From positions 124,001 to 188,000 of the forward strand of contig JAWPHD010001280.1 in NCBI GenBank assembly GCA_037043455.1: a DNA stretch of 64,000 nucleotides, in the 5' to 3' direction. Under the pieces are notes generated by a model. It made no database searches. It was not told the origin of the DNA and saw nothing but the letters and a program-made list of their open reading frames with translations. The DNA is from Cyrtodaria siliqua (lineage: Eukaryota; Mollusca; Bivalvia; Adapedonta; Hiatellidae). Both the position numbers and the translations under genes were made by a program. This document shows, piece by piece, positions 1 to 64,000 of the stretch (position 1 is the stretch's first letter; each line of letters starts with the position of its first letter).

Positions 1-192
1 CATTTTGAATACATTCTTATCATGGCAGATCTTTCATATATATATATATGTGTTGTTTTTTTAAAGAAATAAAAAAATATGCAGTGTAATTTGTTTCGTC
101 AGTTGTTAAAACGCTCACCAGCATTTTAAACTCGGATGTTACTTTTTCGTGATTGACATCCAGCACCTTGAAAACTAAATATGTATATGTAA

Positions 193-267
193 CGTGTAAA
201 TATAATTAAATAAAACACGTGCAAATATAATTAAATAAAGCACGTGCAAATATAATTAAATAAAACA
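193..267. repeat. Three tandem 25-bp AT-rich units
   Basis: Three near-identical copies of a unit beginning CGTGCAAATATAATTAAATA follow one another; only a few bases differ. Confidence 0.8.
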
Positions 268-344
268 CATGTAAGAATTATTGAAGTGATTGACACCACC
301 TAACCGCTAGTACTTACATTATAACAATTACAGAAATTAGACCC

Positions 345-530
345 CTCGACAGGTCACTGGGAGCTCGACTTGTAAGTGAGGAAGTGTCGATTCTTACGGA
401 TGGCGGGAGGTGTACAGTACCGGTTCTACCCAGGAAAAGTGGGTGGTCTGCCTCCACCACAAAAAATCGACCGTCATATATAACCTTACATGTGTTGAAA
501 ATGACGTAAAACACCATACAAACAAACAAT
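345..530 (+). repeat. SINE-1 copy, 5' truncated
   Basis: Shares GAGCTCGACTTGTAAGTGAG, the TACGGATGGCGGGAGGTGTA block, CTACCCAGGAAAAGTGGGTG and the CAAACAAACAA tail with copies at 15.07, 21.13, 50.92, 51.11 and 55.01 kb and a reversed copy at 17.0 kb. The fuller copies (21.13 and 55.01 kb) carry a tRNA-like head with a B box of type GGGTTTGAATCC, so this is a tRNA-derived SINE. The minus-strand reading frame across it is accidental. Confidence 0.75.
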
Positions 531-693
531 GGACATTCTAAAAAACAAGAAGGCAGAGGTAACACAAAAGTATGTGTAAACGCCATTCTTTCCAGCTTCT
601 TTTTTTTTTATTTAGCGTTTTATTTTTTATTTTTGTATTATTTAATTAAAACAACAACAGCATGATTCTGAATACAACCTTATGAATGTTAGT

Positions 694-985
694 TGGACAT
701 GTCCGGTTTTGTAATGAAACATGTCTATTTGTGGTTAGTGGAGCATGTCCAGTCGTGGTTAGTGGTGCATGTCTGGTTATTGTAAGTGGGACATGTCCGG
801 TTGTGGTTAATGGAACCTGTCTGGTTGTGGAAAGTGGGACTTGTCCGGTTGTGGTTAGTGGGGGCATGTCCGGTTGTCCTTAATCGGGCCTGTCTGGTTG
901 TGGTAAGTCGTACATGTCCGGTTGTGGTTAGTGGAGCATGTCCCGTTGCGTTTAATTGAACATGTCTGGTTGTGGTAAACCTGAT
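694..985. repeat. 24-bp minisatellite, about 12 units
   Basis: Units of the form CATGTCCGGTTGTGGTTAGT plus four bases, with many point differences. It leaves open frames of about 70 codons on both strands, which are not genes. Confidence 0.85.
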
Positions 986-1361
986 TACCAGGTAGTGTTC
1001 ATTTTAGTCTTCACCTTGTATTTTCGATTTAGGAAATGTTGGAAACCATTATCCATGGGTCAGCTAGAGTACTTGATATATGGTTTTAAACCATGCGTCT
1101 TACACCGTGCTCTGTTATAGCTGCTGAAACATAAAATGGTCAGTGCATTGCAACAAAGTGGCGGCTTTTAAAAAGCATCCAATGCCTTGAATGGTAAAAG
1201 CACACACATAACACTAATAATGACTAGTATATAGTTTTATATATACTAGGTACATACTTCGGTTCATGCCCTTTCAACGTCAAAGTCAAAGTCAAAGAAC
1301 GTTTAGCAAAACAAGTTTTAAAATATACAACATGTCTGCATTAATAAAATATCATCATTAC

Positions 1362-1838
1362 CTTTGTATGAAACTTTCCTTCACTAACAGTTTGTATTCA
1401 CGTTCCTTCACTAACAGTTTGTATGAAACTTTCCTTCACTAACAGTTTGTATTCACGTTCCTTCACTAACAGTTTGTATGAAACGTTTCTTCACTAACAG
1501 TTTGTATGAAAAGTTCCTTCACTAACAGTTTGTATGAAACTTTCCTTCACTAACAGTTTGTATTCACGTTCCTTCACTAACAGTTTGTATGAAACGTTCC
1601 TTCACTAACAGTTTGTATTCACGTTCCTTCACTAACAGTTTGTATTCACGTTCCTTCACTAACAGTTGTATGAAACGTTCATTCATTAACAGTTCGTATG
1701 AAACGTTCCTTCACTAACAGTTTGTATGAAACGTTCCTTCACTAACAGTTTGTATGAAACGTTCCTTCACTAACCGTTTGTATGACAATTTCCTTCACTA
1801 ACGGTGTGTATGAAACGTTCCTTCACTAACAGTTTGAG
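1362..1838. repeat. 27/28-bp minisatellite, about 17 units
   Basis: Two unit types alternate: GTATGAAACGTTCCTTCACT plus AACAGTTT, and a version with GTATTCACG in front. The alternation on the left half suggests amplification of dimers. It sits about 0.9 kb upstream of the candidate promoter. Confidence 0.9.
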
Positions 1839-2690
1839 TACCTCAAAGTCAAAAAAGAGCAAAACAAAACACACGGAGTTAATTGCTGCTTTTCTGGAAT
1901 TTCTCATGAATGTCAAACTTTTTAACTTCTTCGTAAGCATAACGTTTTTTGATGACGAGTTGTTTTATATTTCTTAGGGTGAGGTTTGGGGTAGGAGGGT
2001 GGAAGCCTTAACATCTATACTCTTACTACTTTTTGAATCCGATGGCCTCAATAGACAGATATATATGTACATCTATTGCTCTAGGGATAAGTTTAGCCTA
2101 TGCTTATGCGATTTTAGAGGGCACCGGGTCCACACCGTTGTTCATTATTCGCAACGATAATTTTCGGGGGCCCCCTTAGTCCGCAGTTTAAAACATTATG
2201 CCCTGCAAACCCCCACCCCGCACCCGCACCCGCAGCCCACCCCGCACCCGCAGCCCACCCCCTCCTCTCCACCATCCCAGCCTTGCCTGCAATGGAATCA
2301 TATTCAGGGTGGCCAAACATATTAGTGCTGATGTGTTGGATTATTGCTTTTAGAAGATGTATGCTTAATCTCAAATGAAATGTCAGACTACATTCTTGAA
2401 AATATGGTATTGATGGTAAGTATGATCAGGGCCCTGTATGTTTCAATTTTTATTCCAAGTATGATGGAGGAGCATACATGTATGTTTTTGTTTTTTTTTA
2501 TATATAGAACAAACCAATTAATTGAATAAGGGACATAATTTGTATACATTTACTGTTTTAGGTCTAAGTATAATTAACTTATCAGAAAATGACAAACTGA
2601 ACTAAGTCATATAGGTACGTGGTAAAGAATATAATATTTAAACACGGAATATTTCAATAGTGTTGGTAACCCTGCTTTAACCAACACTGA
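1839..2690. other. Upstream flank without recognised gene
   Basis: Mostly unique AT-rich sequence. At 2212-2275 there is a short C-rich tandem repeat (CCGCACCCGCAGCCCA units) that gives a spurious minus-strand Ala/Gly-rich frame. Nothing else is recognisable. Confidence 0.5.
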
Positions 2691-2696
2691 CTGCAA

Positions 2697-2764
2697 TGAC
2701 GTCACTCTTAGGATGACAAATCTCCCAAAATGCACCTCGTTGTAATTCCGAAGACGGCCATGTT
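2697..2764 (+). promoter_or_regulatory. Candidate MRCK promoter: CRE, ZNF143-like and YY1-like sites
   Basis: Within 70 bp there are a full palindromic CRE (TGACGTCA, 2697-2704), a ZNF143/SBS-type core (TCCCAAAATGCA, 2723-2734; A in place of the usual G or T at the sixth base) and a YY1-type GACGGCCATGTTG (2753-2765). This combination is typical of TATA-less housekeeping promoters. It lies 410-475 bp upstream of the ATG, in one of the few stretches free of repeats. The 5' UTR is then probably about 400 nt and has several upstream ATGs. No transcription start can be read directly. Confidence 0.5.
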
Positions 2765-3172
2765 GACATCAAAACGAAGGGATATCCGATCTAGGGTTAC
2801 GCTAAAAACAACCAATTTCTAGGGAATTTATGCAATTTTCAAGCCAGTTATCACATCAGCTCAAAAGATACAATAATCAGTGTGCATGCACAATTATTGT
2901 TTGAAGTGTTTTCTTGATCAGCATTGCAAAAGTGTTATTGGAATCTTGTAGGTCGATGTTTTCTTGAGAATATATTATTTGTGTGTGCAAACTTTACGCC
3001 CTGATTGTAAGAAATATATTCTCTTGCACTGCTTGCAAGATGTTAATCACTAAAATGGATACAAATATACAGTGTTGTCCACACCAGTAAGTTTCGGATA
3101 GCTTCGCTTCGCCATGAGGAGAGGAGATAACTGCATGTTTTGTTTTGGCTGACAGCAGGGACAAAAACAAAC

Positions 3173-63069
<59,897 letters not shown>

Positions 63070-63499
63070 GTATGTACCATTTCAAAATGGACAAATTATA
63101 TATATTTCTCAAAAAAAATTAAGGACCCAGTTTTGATTTGTGTAATTTTGTTTTTGAATGATTTACTGTTTTTTTGCAATTTTTAAAGTTGGCTGTATTT
63201 GTTTACAGTTGTTAGGTGACACAAATGTATAAACTTTGTATGGATATGAAATTCAGAATAGTAAAGTTTAGTATTTATTACTGCTCTTTTGTGTGGTCCT
63301 TAAATTATTTTGAGGTGTATATATACTATTTTGAGGTGTATATATATTGCAGACACTGATGATTTTAAACTATATTGCTGTATAAAGTCTGAGATGATAT
63401 GTTGGTGTAATTTGAATAGAAAAGCAAAATGTTAGTGTTAAGATTAAACATTGAAGAAAGACAAAATAAAATGTCCTCAGCACAACGGATAATTGAAAC

Positions 63500-63670
63500 A
63501 GCAAGACACTTCCTTTAGCCTCATTTGACAGACGGGGATGTAAACCGGGCGGTCTTGTGTATTGGAGTGTTCCCTCTGAGCACATTAAGGAACTGTAGAC
63601 ATCTATTCTTTAGTTAGAGTAGGGCAGCAGGTCCCCAGATTCCTTTGTTTCCTCTCCTTCTCTGGAGCCT
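63500..63670 (+). repeat. SINE-2 fragment interrupted by element F2
   Basis: CAGACGGGGATGTAAACCGG, GAGCACATTAAGGAACTGTA and CTCTCCTTCTCTGGAG match the SINE-2 body. The rest is cut by the element starting at 63676. Confidence 0.75.
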
Positions 63671-63675
63671 ATAAG

Positions 63676-64000
63676 GGCAGGGTTCCGGAAATACGGTTGC
63701 CCGACGCCCCGGGCAAGTGGATTTTGGGTGCGGGCAAGTGACCTTCGCAAATCTGGTTGCCCGCCACTTGCCCGACGGACATTTCCATTCCAGAACAAAT
63801 CAAGTGACAAACTAGCCATATCAGAATTTCATTTTGGTAACTGAATAAAACTTGCCGTTGTTTTTCGCCGCTAGCGAGTGTTAATAAGATCAAACAACTT
63901 TCGGTACAAATCAACAATCTCGCCCCAGGCAGCTTAATTTGTGGCATTATTTCAATAAACAACCTAATTAACACACGCGCATTTTACACCGTTTGAAAAC
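63676..64000 (+). mobile_element. F2: hAT-like element, continues past the right edge
   Basis: Starts CAGGGTTCCGGAAATACGGT and matches F1 (6690-7079, reversed) to the end of the window. Its other end and target duplication cannot be seen. Confidence 0.75.

Noticed and set aside
2114..2374. Ala/Gly/Trp-rich minus-strand frame
   Set aside because: Caused by a C-rich short tandem repeat; no conservation or gene context.

Overview
The window is animal nuclear DNA, most probably from a bivalve mollusc. It has long AT-rich introns with GT-AG splice sites, no operons, and very dense interspersed repeats: tRNA-derived SINEs, TA-flanked and hAT-like DNA transposons, minisatellites, and pearl/HINE-like elements with (CCGT)n tracts. 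The species is not identifiable by reading alone.

One protein-coding gene runs through almost the whole window on the + strand. It is the 5' part of an MRCK orthologue (myotonic dystrophy kinase-related Cdc42-binding kinase; CDC42BPA/B in vertebrates, genghis khan in flies). I read 15 exons at 3173-63069, all in compatible phase. They give 642 codons: a short N-terminal helix, a complete AGC protein kinase domain, the kinase C-terminal extension with its hydrophobic motif, and the start of the long coiled coil. The rest of the coiled coil and the C1, PH-like, CNH and CRIB domains expected of this family lie beyond the right edge. Coding sequence is about 3% of the window. A candidate promoter (CRE, ZNF143-like and YY1-like sites) sits at 2697-2764, about 0.4-0.5 kb before the ATG.

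Layout. 1-2690: upstream flank with SINE and minisatellites. 2690-3218: promoter region and exon 1. 3219-7396: intron 1 (a GC-AG intron), packed with nested DNA transposons. 7397-7528: exon 2. 7529-34975: a 27 kb intron 2 made mostly of nested Helentron-like elements, a tandem duplication, hAT-like elements and a 72-bp minisatellite. 34976-39759: exons 3-6 (kinase N-lobe through activation segment). 39760-45191: repeat-rich intron 6. 45192-51499: exons 7-11 (kinase C-lobe, C-terminal extension, start of the coiled coil). 51500-63069: exons 12-15 (coiled coil), separated by introns holding 35-bp and 60-bp minisatellites and further elements.

The most interesting material is the repeat landscape. 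At least eight repeat families with unrelated tandem cores share an architecture: 5' hairpin or subterminal inverted repeat, often a (CCGT)n tract, about 145-165 bp core units, and a 3' hairpin followed by a CTCTTGTTT-like end. Several cores carry clean nuclear-receptor-type palindromes or direct repeats (IR3, DR1, IR1), and others carry YY1-like sites. Nested insertions with visible empty-site paralogues give a relative insertion chronology. No RNA gene, CRISPR array, virus or intact transposase was found.
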